Of a stretch of 64,000 nt of DNA, positions 15,490 to 23,824 are shown in pieces. The stretch comes from Citrobacter sp. Cu233. Its GTDB lineage: Bacteria; Pseudomonadota; Gammaproteobacteria; Enterobacterales; Enterobacteriaceae. Position 1 is the stretch's first letter. Each line of letters opens with the position of its first letter. The notes beneath the pieces are model-generated. The model saw nothing but the letters and a program-made list of their open reading frames with translations. It searched no databases and was not told the origin of the DNA. The position numbers and the translations under genes are program-made. The stretch covers positions 310,001 to 374,000 of the forward strand of contig NZ_JAOWIF010000035.1 in assembly GCF_030332225.1 (NCBI RefSeq), in the 5' to 3' direction.

Positions 15490-15855
15490 ATGCAATCGAC
15501 CACCTTATCCGGCTCATCAACGGAGAACGCATCCTGCCTTCAGTGGGGATTAAAACGTAATATCAAGCCGTGCTTCGGCGCTCGCCTGGTACAGGAAGGC
15601 AACCGTCTCTACTTTCTGACTGATCGGGCTGGGTTTGATGGCTCATTCAGTGACGATGAAGCTTTGCGTCTGGACCAGGCATTTCCACTGATGATGAAAC
15701 AGCTTGAGCGGATGCTCACGACTGGCGAGCTTGATCCTCGCAGCCAGCACTGCGTCACAAGGCATCACAACGGACTTACTTGTGAAGCTGACACTCTCGG
15801 CTCTCATGGCTACGTTTACATTGCCATATATCCCCAGTCAGCTCTAACCAGATAA
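15490..15855 (+). CDS. cbeA: CbeA/YeeU antitoxin
   Basis: Antitoxin of the type IV CbeA/CbtA pair. The E. coli protein stabilises MreB and FtsZ filaments and so opposes the toxin without binding it. The diagnostic block is intact (PCFGARLVQEGNRLYFLTDRAGFDG, LDQAFPLMMKQLERMLTTGELDPR, LTCEADTLGSHGYVYIAIYP). Start 15490 is chosen because TTAAGGAA lies seven bases before it; ATG 15484 would be one base after that signal. The resulting 121 residues match the family length. The N-terminal 25 residues diverge from E. coli YeeU. Confidence 0.92.
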   Translation: MQSTTLSGSSTENASCLQWGLKRNIKPCFGARLVQEGNRLYFLTDRAGFDGSFSDDEALRLDQAFPLMMKQLERMLTTGELDPRSQHCVTRHHNGLTCEADTLGSHGYVYIAIYPQSALTR

Positions 15856-15888
15856 CACCTTCCTCTTCTTTTATCAGGGACTCAACAC

Positions 15889-16209
15889 ATGCATATTTCA
15901 ACTGTACCGGCAACGGTGACGGTTTCGTCACGCCTGTCTCCTGTCCAAGTTTGGCAAAAACTATTAACGTATATTTTAGAGCATCATTACGGCCTCACGA
16001 TCAACGATACACCGTTCAGTAACGATACGACGATTCAGGAACATATAGAGGCGGGAGTGAATCTTACTGATGCTGTTAATTTCCTTGTGGAACGATTCGA
16101 TCTTGTGCGCATTGACCAGAAGGGTTTCTCCTGGCAGGATCAAGAACACTGGATAACATCTTTGGATGTTCATCGGGCACAGTTCAACCTTGGCTTGAAA
16201 CGCTCATAA
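15889..16209 (+). CDS. cbtA: CbtA/YeeV toxin, short C-terminus
   Basis: Toxin that binds MreB and FtsZ and blocks their polymerisation, causing cell rounding. The conserved blocks are present: RLSPVQVWQKLLTYILEHHYGLTINDTPFS, EHIEAGVNLTDAVNFLVERFDLVR and a version of the RAxxxxGL segment (HRAQFNLGLKRS). The protein ends at 106 residues, about 18 fewer than E. coli YeeV. Whether this shortens activity is unclear, since the core appears complete. It follows cbeA by 33 bases and is the last gene before the selC-derived island end. Confidence 0.9.
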   Translation: MHISTVPATVTVSSRLSPVQVWQKLLTYILEHHYGLTINDTPFSNDTTIQEHIEAGVNLTDAVNFLVERFDLVRIDQKGFSWQDQEHWITSLDVHRAQFNLGLKRS

Positions 16210-16318
16210 ATCAGCCAGCTGATCATTAAGGAAAAACATGTGGGGGCATAATCGGGGGCATGTCAGTAAAGCGCATATGAAAATAATCAATAAATTCAAC
16301 ATAATTAACCACCAAATG

Positions 16319-16339
16319 CGACTCCTGTGATCTCCGCCA
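16319..16339 (+). repeat. selC: selC 3'-end duplicate (island attachment site)
   Basis: CGACTCCTGTGATCT followed by CCGCCA reproduces the last 22 bases of the E. coli selenocysteine tRNA gene with one T missing from the TT before CCGCCA. It is followed by AAAATGCC, as downstream of selC. No rest of a tRNA gene is present, so this is the attachment-site duplicate left by integration, not a functional tRNA. The known core order (selC side, then yicL and nlpA) fits: yicL lies 10 kb to the right. Confidence 0.85.
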
Positions 16340-16626
16340 AAATGCCTCACGTGAGTTCTACTTAGTTCAAATCCCTTCTTAGCTTTCTATATCCCGCGTT
16401 GATCTCTGGCTGAGTACATTGATGGCAGCATGATGAGTCAGGTAACAACGAAGCCGACATGATAGATAACATCCCCAGCCGGACCCTGGCATTACGCATA
16501 CATATCAAAGCGATTTACGAAGAGGGCGAACTTGAACAAAACGCAATCTGTAAGTCTTACTTACAAGTTTACTGGTACCGAATGTCGCTAACGCTTATCC
16601 AGCCAACAGCTTCCGCGCCAAAAAAT

Positions 16627-16656
16627 AAAGCCGCCGATCGGTTAATCAGCGGCTTT
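16627..16656. terminator. Terminator downstream of the autotransporter gene
   Basis: AAAGCCGC / GCGGCTTT stem with a 14-base loop. The minus strand continues with ATTTTT and the plus strand with TTCTTT, so it can act in both directions. It lies 20 bases after the autotransporter stop. Confidence 0.75.
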
Positions 16657-16675
16657 TTCTTTATCAGCAATGACG

Positions 16676-19438
16676 TCAGAAGTTATATTTCACACCCAGC
16701 ATACCGCGGGTATCGCTGTAGCCTTTGTCGCCAACCTGTTGGGCCACGTTGCTCCACACGTTGAGACGCGGGGTGATTTGCCCTTCTACGCCGACTTTCA
16801 GCTCACCGATATTCTTCGTGCCGCGCATGTCGTTGCTCACATCGTCCATCTTCACGCTGGCGGTCTGGGTGTTGTGGATCCAGTTGGCTTCCACAAACGG
16901 CTGGAACTCACGGGATTTACCGTCATCGATGGCGTTGTGACCGTTGATATAGGCCTTCACACCCAAACGGGTCATCAGGTTGCCATCAGTGTTGTCTTTC
17001 ACGCGGGTACCGTTCGCTTCGCGGTGGTTGTCGGCCTGCACGTCCATCCACACCACCTGCGCTTTTGGTTGCAGCCAGTAACTGTTGCGCTCGCTTTCAC
17101 CCAGTTTGAAGCTATAACCGGCTTCGATCGAAGCGGTTATCCCGCTGGATTTATATTTCTCCGTCGCCTGCTCCTGGCCCATCACTTTGTTATCAAACCA
17201 GTTGTACAACGCCCAGGTATCCACGTAGGTTCCGGTTTTGTCTGCGTCATTGGCATACCAGGTGCCGTACAGACCTACGCTGTAGCCAGTAACCTGACCA
17301 CGCGAATAGTAGCCGGTCAGGCTGGACTGCGTGCGGCTCTGGCTGTTGGCATAACCGGCCATCGCGCCAATGTGCCAGCGATCAAGACCATCACGACTCC
17401 ACTGTGCCAGGTCGCCCCCCAACTGCATCACATAGCTGTTGCTTTGGGTTTTTAACTGCCCGCTACCATCTTTGAAACGGGTATGGGCACCAACGTTACG
17501 TAGCCACATGCTGGTGACTTTTTTCTCGCCCGTCAGCATGTCGATGTACTGCGTCTCTCCCAGACGATCGTGCAGTCGGGTCATGAACAACGTGTTAGCG
17601 GCATAGTTGTTCGCCAGATAACTGCCTGCTTCCGGGCGGTACTGCTGCTCAGTGACAGGAGGTGCAACAGGCTCTTCCGGTTCAGGAATAATCGGGTCTG
17701 GGTCAACAGGATCAGGGTCATGCGGATCGACGGGGTCCGGGTCTTCCGGCTCCGGCGGAGCAGGAATAAAGCTGGTCAGATACCAGTTGCTGCCCTTCTG
17801 CACCACGTTATAGTCGTAGGCACCGGCAACAATACGGCCCGCTTTCTCAAAGGTAGCATCAGAATTGCCCGCAACGTCGATTATCTCAATACCTTCAACA
17901 GTTTGTGCCCCGGTCCCACCAATGTTGTTCACTGCCACAAAAGCATTACCTGTGGTGTTGCCAAGCACCTTCAGCTTGTCGGTTTCAGAGGCATCGTCAT
18001 TCAGAACCGTATTGAAAACCAGTTTGCCACCGTTCCCGGTAAAATCTTCATTGATGGTCAGCGTCTGCCACGGTTCGCCGTCGGCATGCCCAAAGTTCAC
18101 GACTGACCCACCGTTCAGCGTCAGGTCAGTAAGCGTTGAGCTGTGGGTCATGTTCCAGGTCGCATCGCTCATTTGTAGCGAGATAACGCCCGTTCCGGCA
18201 GTAACACTGGTGATGTATGACGCTCCGCTCCACAGCGAGTTGTCAGTCATGTTGAGCTTAATCGTACTGTTTTGCTGCGCCAGCGTGCTGGTCGCCGCAG
18301 TCGCGCCAGCAGCGTGCAGATCGCCGTCGATGAGGAATCGTCCGCCAGTAGAACCGTCGACGATGCCGCCCGTTTCGGTGCTGATGGCGTAGCTTTCATT
18401 GCTGTGATCGCCCGCCATGGTAATGGCGGCACCGCCTGCCAGGTTTATCGCGCCGCGTGAAATGGCATACAGACCGCGTGGGGCTTTGCTATATGAAGCC
18501 GCTTTCGTGGAGCTATTCACGTTGATCGTTGCGTTTTCGCCAAGATTCACGGTCGCGTTAGTGGAATAGACCGCATGGGCGCTGACACCGTTGACCGTAA
18601 TCGTCGCGTTATTACCCAGTTCAGTTCGTGAAGATGAGGCGGCATATATCCCCGTTGAGGAGGCACCAGATGTCTCGATAGTGGCGTCATTGCCAAGACG
18701 GATCGAGGAACCGCTCTGCCCAGTGCGAAGACCTTCTGAACTGTCACCGATCGTCACAATGTGCGCCCGGTCGCCGACAATAATCGTATTTTTTGCCTGC
18801 GTTGCATCTTTCATCGCGTTTGCAGTGATACCACGCCCCTGGGAACCGGTCGTTTGAATATACAGATCGTCGCCGACATAAATGTTGGCCGAGCCTTTCC
18901 AACCCTGACTATAGGAGTTGTAACCGGCGTTAATACCGTCACCATCCTGGCCGTCCACATAAATGCTGGTGCGATCCCCGGTGATAATAAAGACCGGGTT
19001 ATCCGGCGTGTTAGCCCCGTGCGTACGGATACCGTCAACATCTTTACCGTTATTGGCGGCATTCTTTGACTGCGTGCGAATCGTCAGGTCATCACCGAAA
19101 ATAACGCCAGGACTACCCGTCGCGCTGTTCTGAATAACAGTAACAGAATGCTCAAAAGCTTCAGCGCCGGGTCCATTGAGCGTTAATCCATGACCAAAAA
19201 CGGGAATGGTGCCGGCACTCCACTGATAAACATAATTCGGCGTAGCGCTGGTTTTAGCGAAACTGGCATTCGCCTGCGCAGGAAATAAAGCCTGCAACTC
19301 CGGCGAAAGACTGCTCACCAGCCCACTGGAAGGCAAACTATCAATATCAATCCAGGCCGCGTGGGTTGAAAATACCATAGTGGATAACGCGGCAGACACC
19401 GCTATGGCAATACGTGAGTAATACCTGGGGTTTGGCAT
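16676..19438 (-). CDS. Type Va autotransporter adhesin (AIDA/MisL-like)
   Basis: Surface protein of 920 residues. A long signal peptide (about residues 1-28, ending THAA) precedes a passenger of about 500 residues. The passenger has repeated short strands of the form GD-x-hydrophobic-x-I-x-T-x-G, typical of a beta-helix. An acidic proline-rich linker follows (about residues 560-600, PDPVDPHDPDP). The last 300 residues or so form the autotransporter beta-barrel (LRNVGAHTRFKDG ... GMLGVKYNF), ending in Phe as required for outer-membrane insertion. Start: AGGAGG seven bases upstream. It lies downstream of the LuxR-type gene on the same strand and beside MarT- and FidL-like genes, as misL does in Salmonella SPI-3. 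The adhesin role and binding partner are inferred. Confidence 0.92.
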   Translation of the reverse strand: MPNPRYYSRIAIAVSAALSTMVFSTHAAWIDIDSLPSSGLVSSLSPELQALFPAQANASFAKTSATPNYVYQWSAGTIPVFGHGLTLNGPGAEAFEHSVTVIQNSATGSPGVIFGDDLTIRTQSKNAANNGKDVDGIRTHGANTPDNPVFIITGDRTSIYVDGQDGDGINAGYNSYSQGWKGSANIYVGDDLYIQTTGSQGRGITANAMKDATQAKNTIIVGDRAHIVTIGDSSEGLRTGQSGSSIRLGNDATIETSGASSTGIYAASSSRTELGNNATITVNGVSAHAVYSTNATVNLGENATINVNSSTKAASYSKAPRGLYAISRGAINLAGGAAITMAGDHSNESYAISTETGGIVDGSTGGRFLIDGDLHAAGATAATSTLAQQNSTIKLNMTDNSLWSGASYITSVTAGTGVISLQMSDATWNMTHSSTLTDLTLNGGSVVNFGHADGEPWQTLTINEDFTGNGGKLVFNTVLNDDASETDKLKVLGNTTGNAFVAVNNIGGTGAQTVEGIEIIDVAGNSDATFEKAGRIVAGAYDYNVVQKGSNWYLTSFIPAPPEPEDPDPVDPHDPDPVDPDPIIPEPEEPVAPPVTEQQYRPEAGSYLANNYAANTLFMTRLHDRLGETQYIDMLTGEKKVTSMWLRNVGAHTRFKDGSGQLKTQSNSYVMQLGGDLAQWSRDGLDRWHIGAMAGYANSQSRTQSSLTGYYSRGQVTGYSVGLYGTWYANDADKTGTYVDTWALYNWFDNKVMGQEQATEKYKSSGITASIEAGYSFKLGESERNSYWLQPKAQVVWMDVQADNHREANGTRVKDNTDGNLMTRLGVKAYINGHNAIDDGKSREFQPFVEANWIHNTQTASVKMDDVSNDMRGTKNIGELKVGVEGQITPRLNVWSNVAQQVGDKGYSDTRGMLGVKYNF

Positions 19439-19512
19439 AATAGCCTCCTGCTTTTGGGCGTAGAGCGTCCGTCACATCGCCATAATGTGAAAATAATAAA
19501 ATGAAAATAGAT

Positions 19513-20130
19513 TTATAAAATATTAGAGAGAATTTTATGAATACTTAGACCCAGCTTATCTTCAAGTCGAAGTTTATATACATATATTCTCTTGACATCT
19601 ATATTGTCTATCTTGGTTATTTGCTGAATACTAATTCCTGAAATAAATCGCTTGAGTAATATCATTTCCGTATAGTTTAGTGAGCGCCCGCGTTTGCTAT
19701 TGGCGAGATGGCCAGTAAACAGACGGCGGATTTTCTGATGTTGGACATCCTCATCATCGTCAGAATAAATAATACCTTGTATTTTATTACTTTTTGCAAG
19801 CCAGTAATTGGCTAGCGGCGTCAGGATCCTGTCAGATATCAGAACGATATGCATACCACTTTGCGTCAGGCGATCCACCCAGTGCGGATCGGCAAACAGG
19901 CGCAAATTCGGGAATGAAAAATCAATAAAAATAAACCCATGAGATAAATAGTTCTGATTATTAAGCAGGAGTTTTTCGATAATTCCTGTTTTCAGAAAAC
20001 GATTTCCCTCTGGCCAGATTGCAAAGGCGGCACGGTGACAGTACTGTGCTCGTACCGCAGCATCCGGAAATAATTGACAGGATAATTCACAGCTTATGCA
20101 ACGAACATTCTGTAGCGGCTTTATCTTCAT
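19513..20130 (-). CDS. LuxR-type transcriptional regulator with N-terminal cysteine motif
   Basis: Regulator of 205 residues. The C-terminal 65 residues form a LuxR/GerE helix-turn-helix (LNYTEMILLKRFISGISIQQI ... KRIYVYKLRLEDKLGL). The central part resembles a degenerate receiver (FIFIDFSFPNLRLFADP) without an obvious phosphorylation pocket, as in RcsA/BglJ-type proteins. The N-terminus has cysteines at 11, 14, 18 and 31 (CxxCxxxC then C 13 later), a possible Fe-S or zinc site. The ATG at 20130 is preferred over the TTG at 20133. It is 74 bases upstream of the autotransporter on the same strand and may control it. Confidence 0.85.
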   Translation of the reverse strand: MKIKPLQNVRCISCELSCQLFPDAAVRAQYCHRAAFAIWPEGNRFLKTGIIEKLLLNNQNYLSHGFIFIDFSFPNLRLFADPHWVDRLTQSGMHIVLISDRILTPLANYWLAKSNKIQGIIYSDDDEDVQHQKIRRLFTGHLANSKRGRSLNYTEMILLKRFISGISIQQITKIDNIDVKRIYVYKLRLEDKLGLSIHKILSNIL

Positions 20131-20657
20131 CAACTATGACCCCTGCTATTTTTCCCTAAATATTTCATTGGTAAATAAACGTGTCAATCCAACACACTGT
20201 GAGTTCCATGTCAGTTAATAACAGTGAGTCATTGAAAATGTTATAAACTCCTGAAGAGTAAATTAACATTGGCTATAAATATCATGATACAGCGTAGTAT
20301 CCCGACGTCTTATATCGGATTATTCGCCAGTTCATTAGGATTTTTATGCATAAATCCGGACTATAGGATAAATCCGAATATAGCACTATTTGCTAAAATA
20401 CAACCTTAATGAACGATACTTATTAATAACACAATTCTGATAACTCAATCACCCTTGTGATGATGGAGATAAATATAATTGTCATTCAGATAAAACTGTA
20501 ATGAATTCTTATTATTTCACCTTATCTAATTCCCACCTAAGAAATAATATATATAACTCATTGTATTTAAAGATTTTTATTGGTTAGCAAAAATTTCTTA
20601 TCCTTGTTCATGTACAAAGATAGAGGCGTGCTATCAATTTGCATGTAGTATTATAAG
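20131..20657. other. Long AT-rich divergent regulatory region
   Basis: About 520 bases without a supported gene between two divergently read regulators (LuxR-type and MarT-like). It is strongly AT-rich, with many TATAAT-like and TTGNNN-like elements, as expected for an H-NS-silenced virulence promoter. Short dyads such as AATTCTTATTATTTC around 20500 are not compelling. Likely the promoter region for both regulators. Confidence 0.5.
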
Positions 20658-21494
20658 GTGCACTACAGCACCCCGTGGTACGTAACGTTACAGAGGGCCG
20701 GGCAATTGTACCTAATCAATCAGTTGGTCGAATTCAATCCTGATAACAAAAGTCTGGTCAACCGGCAGACCGGGCGAGCAATTCAACTGCAACTTCCTGC
20801 CTCACTGTGTTTTCTCTATTTAATTACTCACGCAAGTGACATTGTTTCTCAGAACACGCTGATAAAAGTAGGCTGGGGAGAGAGAAATAATGTCACGACG
20901 ACCAATACCCTCTACCAGGCTATTCTGACGCTACGTAATGCACTCGCGGATGTTGGGTTGCCCCGTGATACGGTGAAAACAATTTCCCGCCGCGGACTTA
21001 CATTGAATGAAAATACGCAGATAGAGGCAATTACGCTTTCTCATGATGATGTTTCTTTGTCGGCCAGTATTCCAGGACATGACGACCCGGAGGTAATACT
21101 CCCCCCGGCACAGACAACGCAGTTCGCCTGGTGGAACCTTTTATTTACCGCCATCGCGGTTATCGTCATCCTGATTATCTGGCTGGTGTGGTATCAGACA
21201 CGCCCGGCCATGCCGTTTAACAATTTTGTGTCAATCTCTATGCAGATTCCATCACGTCAGAACTGCAAAATTTATTATTCACCAAATGAGCAAGATCACG
21301 AGGGCTATTTCAGCCTGATGCAGTTACATCCCGAGCTCTGTGAAAAAAACAAACAGGTGTTTCTTACCGGTTACCGTAAAGCAGAAAGAGTAGTGGCATT
21401 TGTATGCGATAAAGATGCACGGGTAGATGCTCGCGCATTTTGTACCACCCATTATTACTGGATGCGCGAGACGAGAAATGAAAAAAGCACGTAA
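20658..21494 (+). CDS. MarT/CadC-like membrane-bound transcriptional regulator
   Basis: ToxR-family one-component regulator. An N-terminal OmpR-type winged helix binds DNA (about residues 20-125: VEFNPDNKSLVNR, NTLYQAILTLRNALADVG, DTVKTISRRGL). A polar linker follows, then a single membrane segment (WWNLLFTAIAVIVILIIWLVW, about residues 156-176) and a periplasmic domain with several cysteines. In Salmonella SPI-3, MarT activates the misL autotransporter gene; the same relation is likely here. The start is uncertain: GTG 20658 gives the longest form. TTG 20706 has AGAGGG eight bases upstream and would begin close to the DNA-binding domain. Confidence 0.87.
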   Translation: MHYSTPWYVTLQRAGQLYLINQLVEFNPDNKSLVNRQTGRAIQLQLPASLCFLYLITHASDIVSQNTLIKVGWGERNNVTTTNTLYQAILTLRNALADVGLPRDTVKTISRRGLTLNENTQIEAITLSHDDVSLSASIPGHDDPEVILPPAQTTQFAWWNLLFTAIAVIVILIIWLVWYQTRPAMPFNNFVSISMQIPSRQNCKIYYSPNEQDHEGYFSLMQLHPELCEKNKQVFLTGYRKAERVVAFVCDKDARVDARAFCTTHYYWMRETRNEKST

Positions 21495-21942
21495 TCAGAC
21501 CCTGCTCGTAGCCGTGCTGGTCGTGATGTTCGGTTCAGGTGCCTGGTTATGGCATTCGCGGTATGCTGACCAGCCACTGAATTGTGTTGGAAACGTTGAA
21601 TGGAATATTGGCAACAAGCGTTTTACCGGCACAGTATCGTTTCGCATGCGCGATGATGAAGGACTGGCGACCATCACCGGAAAGTTATATGGGCATAACA
21701 CCACGGATATCAGCAGAAACATTTATTTTAGCTATACCCGGCAGCACGACGCGCGATTACTGCAGGCGATGCAGGTAGTAAAAACCTTCGCTGACACCGC
21801 AGATGAAGCGGATATCAACAATACTCTGCCAGGGTTTTATCGCCAGACCGGACGGAGTCTGAGCCTGGTGATAGAGGAGTATAAAGGAGCATGGATTTTT
21901 GCGAGTTCAAGTGTTCCCTCACTGTACTGCCGCAAAAAGTAA
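21478..21942 (+). CDS. FidL-like inner-membrane protein
   Basis: Protein of 154 residues with one N-terminal membrane anchor (LLVAVLVVMFGSGAWLW) and a periplasmic domain bearing a cysteine pair (NCVGNVEW and LYCRKK). It overlaps the end of the MarT-like gene by 17 bases, with a GAGA signal in front, so the two are translationally coupled. The pairing of a ToxR-like regulator with a small membrane partner is typical (ToxR/ToxS, MarT/FidL). Similarity to FidL is judged from architecture and context; the role, probably stabilising or modulating the regulator, is inferred. Confidence 0.78.
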   Translation: MKKARNQTLLVAVLVVMFGSGAWLWHSRYADQPLNCVGNVEWNIGNKRFTGTVSFRMRDDEGLATITGKLYGHNTTDISRNIYFSYTRQHDARLLQAMQVVKTFADTADEADINNTLPGFYRQTGRSLSLVIEEYKGAWIFASSSVPSLYCRKK

Positions 21943-22285
21943 CATCAGATTCAGATACAAAAAATACAGTTTTCCCGTGGGGATGCATATTTGTCATCAC
22001 TGACTTACGCGACATGTGTCACTGAATTCACCAATAACCCATTGCTATTCTTTCCCCCGAATCAGGAAACATCCTGAATACCTCGATATCCATTGCGTAA
22101 AAATTAAGCGAAATAGACGTGTTATTGCGTCCTGAAGACTTCAACATACCAATGGATATTTGGAGAAAACGTGGGCAGGGACGTTTATCTCTCTGGCGAG
22201 TAATACCTGAGCGTTCAGGTGTGATCGCGTTTAAGGAAACGGAGTGTTTCCGGTGTGTTTATGGCGTACTTATGAGGGATATTTA
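21943..22285. other. Leader region of the dipeptidase gene with palindromes
   Basis: No gene is seen. Three dyads occur: ATATCCATTG (22086-22095) with CAATGGATAT (22150-22159); the perfect palindrome ACCTGA-GCGT-TCAGGT (22205-22220); and GGAAAC-GGAGT-GTTTCC (22235-22251). The last two lie within 85 bases of the dipeptidase start and could be an operator and an mRNA hairpin. Confidence 0.5.
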
Positions 22286-23782
22286 ATGTTTACGTTTAAA
22301 AAGTGCCTGATTGCACTTTCTATTAACCTGGCTGTCGTTTCATCGGGTTTTGCCTGTACAACCCTGCTGGTTGGCAATGAAGCATCAGCGGACGGATCGA
22401 TGTTGGTTGCCCGCAGTGCCGACAGTGATGCCCTGAAAGCTCAACATTTTGTCATTCATCCGGCAAAACAGAATCAGACCGGTGTTTACAGCACCAAAGC
22501 GCATAATGGCGCAAATGATTTTACCTGGCCGCTGCCAAAAAACTCCCTGCGTTACACCACCGTGCCGAACTGGAAAACCCAACTGCACGGCGCCACCGGG
22601 TTTAACGAACTGGGTGTTGGCGTAAGCGGTACAGAATCTATTTTTGCCTCGCCAAAAGCGCTGGCCGTCGATCCGTACGTTGAGGATAAAGGGATCACCG
22701 AAGACGATATCCCGGACATTCTGCTGTCTCAAAGCAAAACCGCGCGGGAAGCAGTAGCACTACTCGGCCATATCGTTGAAACCGTTGGTGCGGGCGAAGG
22801 TTTCGGCGTTGCCGTCGTAGATGATAACGAAATCTGGTATCTGGAGACCGGCAGCGGCCACCAGTGGATGGCGCAGCGTCTGCCCAACAATCAGTACTTT
22901 GCTACCGGCAATCAGGGGCGTTTACAGGATTACGATCCTAAAAACCCGGACATGATGGCATCGAAAAACCTGGTTGAGTTCGCAACTGAAAAAGGTCTTT
23001 ACGATCAGGCAAAAGATGGCAAATTCAACTTCTCCAAAGTCTATACCCGTGATGATGAACGCGACCGTAACTATAACGATCCCCGTGTCTGGACCATCCA
23101 GAAAGAATTCAATCCTTCTGTAAAACAGGATATGGCTAACGGTCGTGAATTCCCGGTCTTCATGACACCAGAGAAGAAAATGACGCTGGATGATGTGAAG
23201 GCGGTACTGCGCAATCACTATGAAGGTACGAGTCACGACCCCTACACCAACGGTCTGAATGGTAAAGAGCCGTGGCGCCCTGTCAGTGTGTTCCGTACCT
23301 ACGAGGCACACGTCATGCAGGTACGTCCGTGGTTGCCAAAAGAGATTGGTGAAACGACTTATATCGGTTTGGGTATGGCCGATCTCACCGCTTTCGTTCC
23401 GTACTACAGCGGCCTGAAAGCCTATCCGGCCAACTATACGATGGGTACAGATAAGGCGGACGATCAGTCTATCTACTGGAAATATCGTAAATTGCAGACG
23501 CTGACGATGACCGATTATCCGAAGCTCGCGCCAATCGTTAAAAAAGCCTACAAAGCGTGGGAAGATAAAGTCGCGAAAGAGCAAAAAGAGGTCGAAGCAA
23601 AATATTTGAAGATGGCGAAAACCGATAAACCAGCCGCCGATAAGATGCTGAATGACTTCAACTTGCGCATCATGACCGATGCTGAGAAGCTGACGGAAGA
23701 CCTGACCAATCAGCTTTTCACCATCCGTACCAAAGATATTCAGTCTGATATTTTCTTTGCTAACGCAACCAAAAAAGACTGA
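22286..23782 (+). CDS. Secreted C69-family dipeptidase (PipD-like)
   Basis: Peptidase family C69 enzyme of the Ntn-hydrolase fold, 498 residues. Such enzymes cleave dipeptides using an N-terminal cysteine as nucleophile. A signal peptide (MFTFKKCLIALSINLAVVSSGFA) is followed directly by CTTLLVGNEASADGSMLVARSAD. The candidate nucleophile Cys23 would therefore become the N-terminal residue on export, and the protein would act in the periplasm or outside. Start 22286 is set by GAGG eight bases upstream and by the signal peptide; the frame is open further upstream. Salmonella PipD is the best-known enterobacterial relative. The C-terminal 90 residues are charged and probably coiled coil. Confidence 0.9.
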   Translation: MFTFKKCLIALSINLAVVSSGFACTTLLVGNEASADGSMLVARSADSDALKAQHFVIHPAKQNQTGVYSTKAHNGANDFTWPLPKNSLRYTTVPNWKTQLHGATGFNELGVGVSGTESIFASPKALAVDPYVEDKGITEDDIPDILLSQSKTAREAVALLGHIVETVGAGEGFGVAVVDDNEIWYLETGSGHQWMAQRLPNNQYFATGNQGRLQDYDPKNPDMMASKNLVEFATEKGLYDQAKDGKFNFSKVYTRDDERDRNYNDPRVWTIQKEFNPSVKQDMANGREFPVFMTPEKKMTLDDVKAVLRNHYEGTSHDPYTNGLNGKEPWRPVSVFRTYEAHVMQVRPWLPKEIGETTYIGLGMADLTAFVPYYSGLKAYPANYTMGTDKADDQSIYWKYRKLQTLTMTDYPKLAPIVKKAYKAWEDKVAKEQKEVEAKYLKMAKTDKPAADKMLNDFNLRIMTDAEKLTEDLTNQLFTIRTKDIQSDIFFANATKKD

Positions 23783-23824
23783 GTCGAGATAGCGTTATCT
23801 TTCGGTGTTTCTGGCGCAGAGCAG

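Larger units (their letters stand above)
16210..16675. other. Island end and junction without a supported gene
   Basis: Contains the island terminus with GGGGGCATAATCGGGGGCAT-like sequence (16242-16261), then the selC-derived segment at 16319-16339. Beyond it there is short open sequence (16459-16560, beginning MIDNIPSRTLALRIH) that I cannot assign and that looks like a gene remnant. A terminator at 16627-16656 closes the region. Confidence 0.6.

Noticed and set aside
16319-16339. A functional selC tRNA gene
   Set aside because: Only the 3' 21 bases are present; acceptor 5' half, anticodon arm and long variable arm are missing.
16459-16764. Plus-strand open frame of 101 codons after the island end
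   Set aside because: It runs through the autotransporter terminator and into that gene's 3' end; only the first 30 codons might be a relic of an unknown gene.
16670-17455. Long plus-strand open frame opposite the autotransporter barrel
   Set aside because: Antisense shadow of a strongly biased coding sequence; no start signals and a His/Val-rich unnatural composition.
22922-23584. Minus-strand open frame of 220 codons inside the dipeptidase gene
   Set aside because: Antisense shadow of a well-supported secreted C69 dipeptidase, with no ribosome-binding site.
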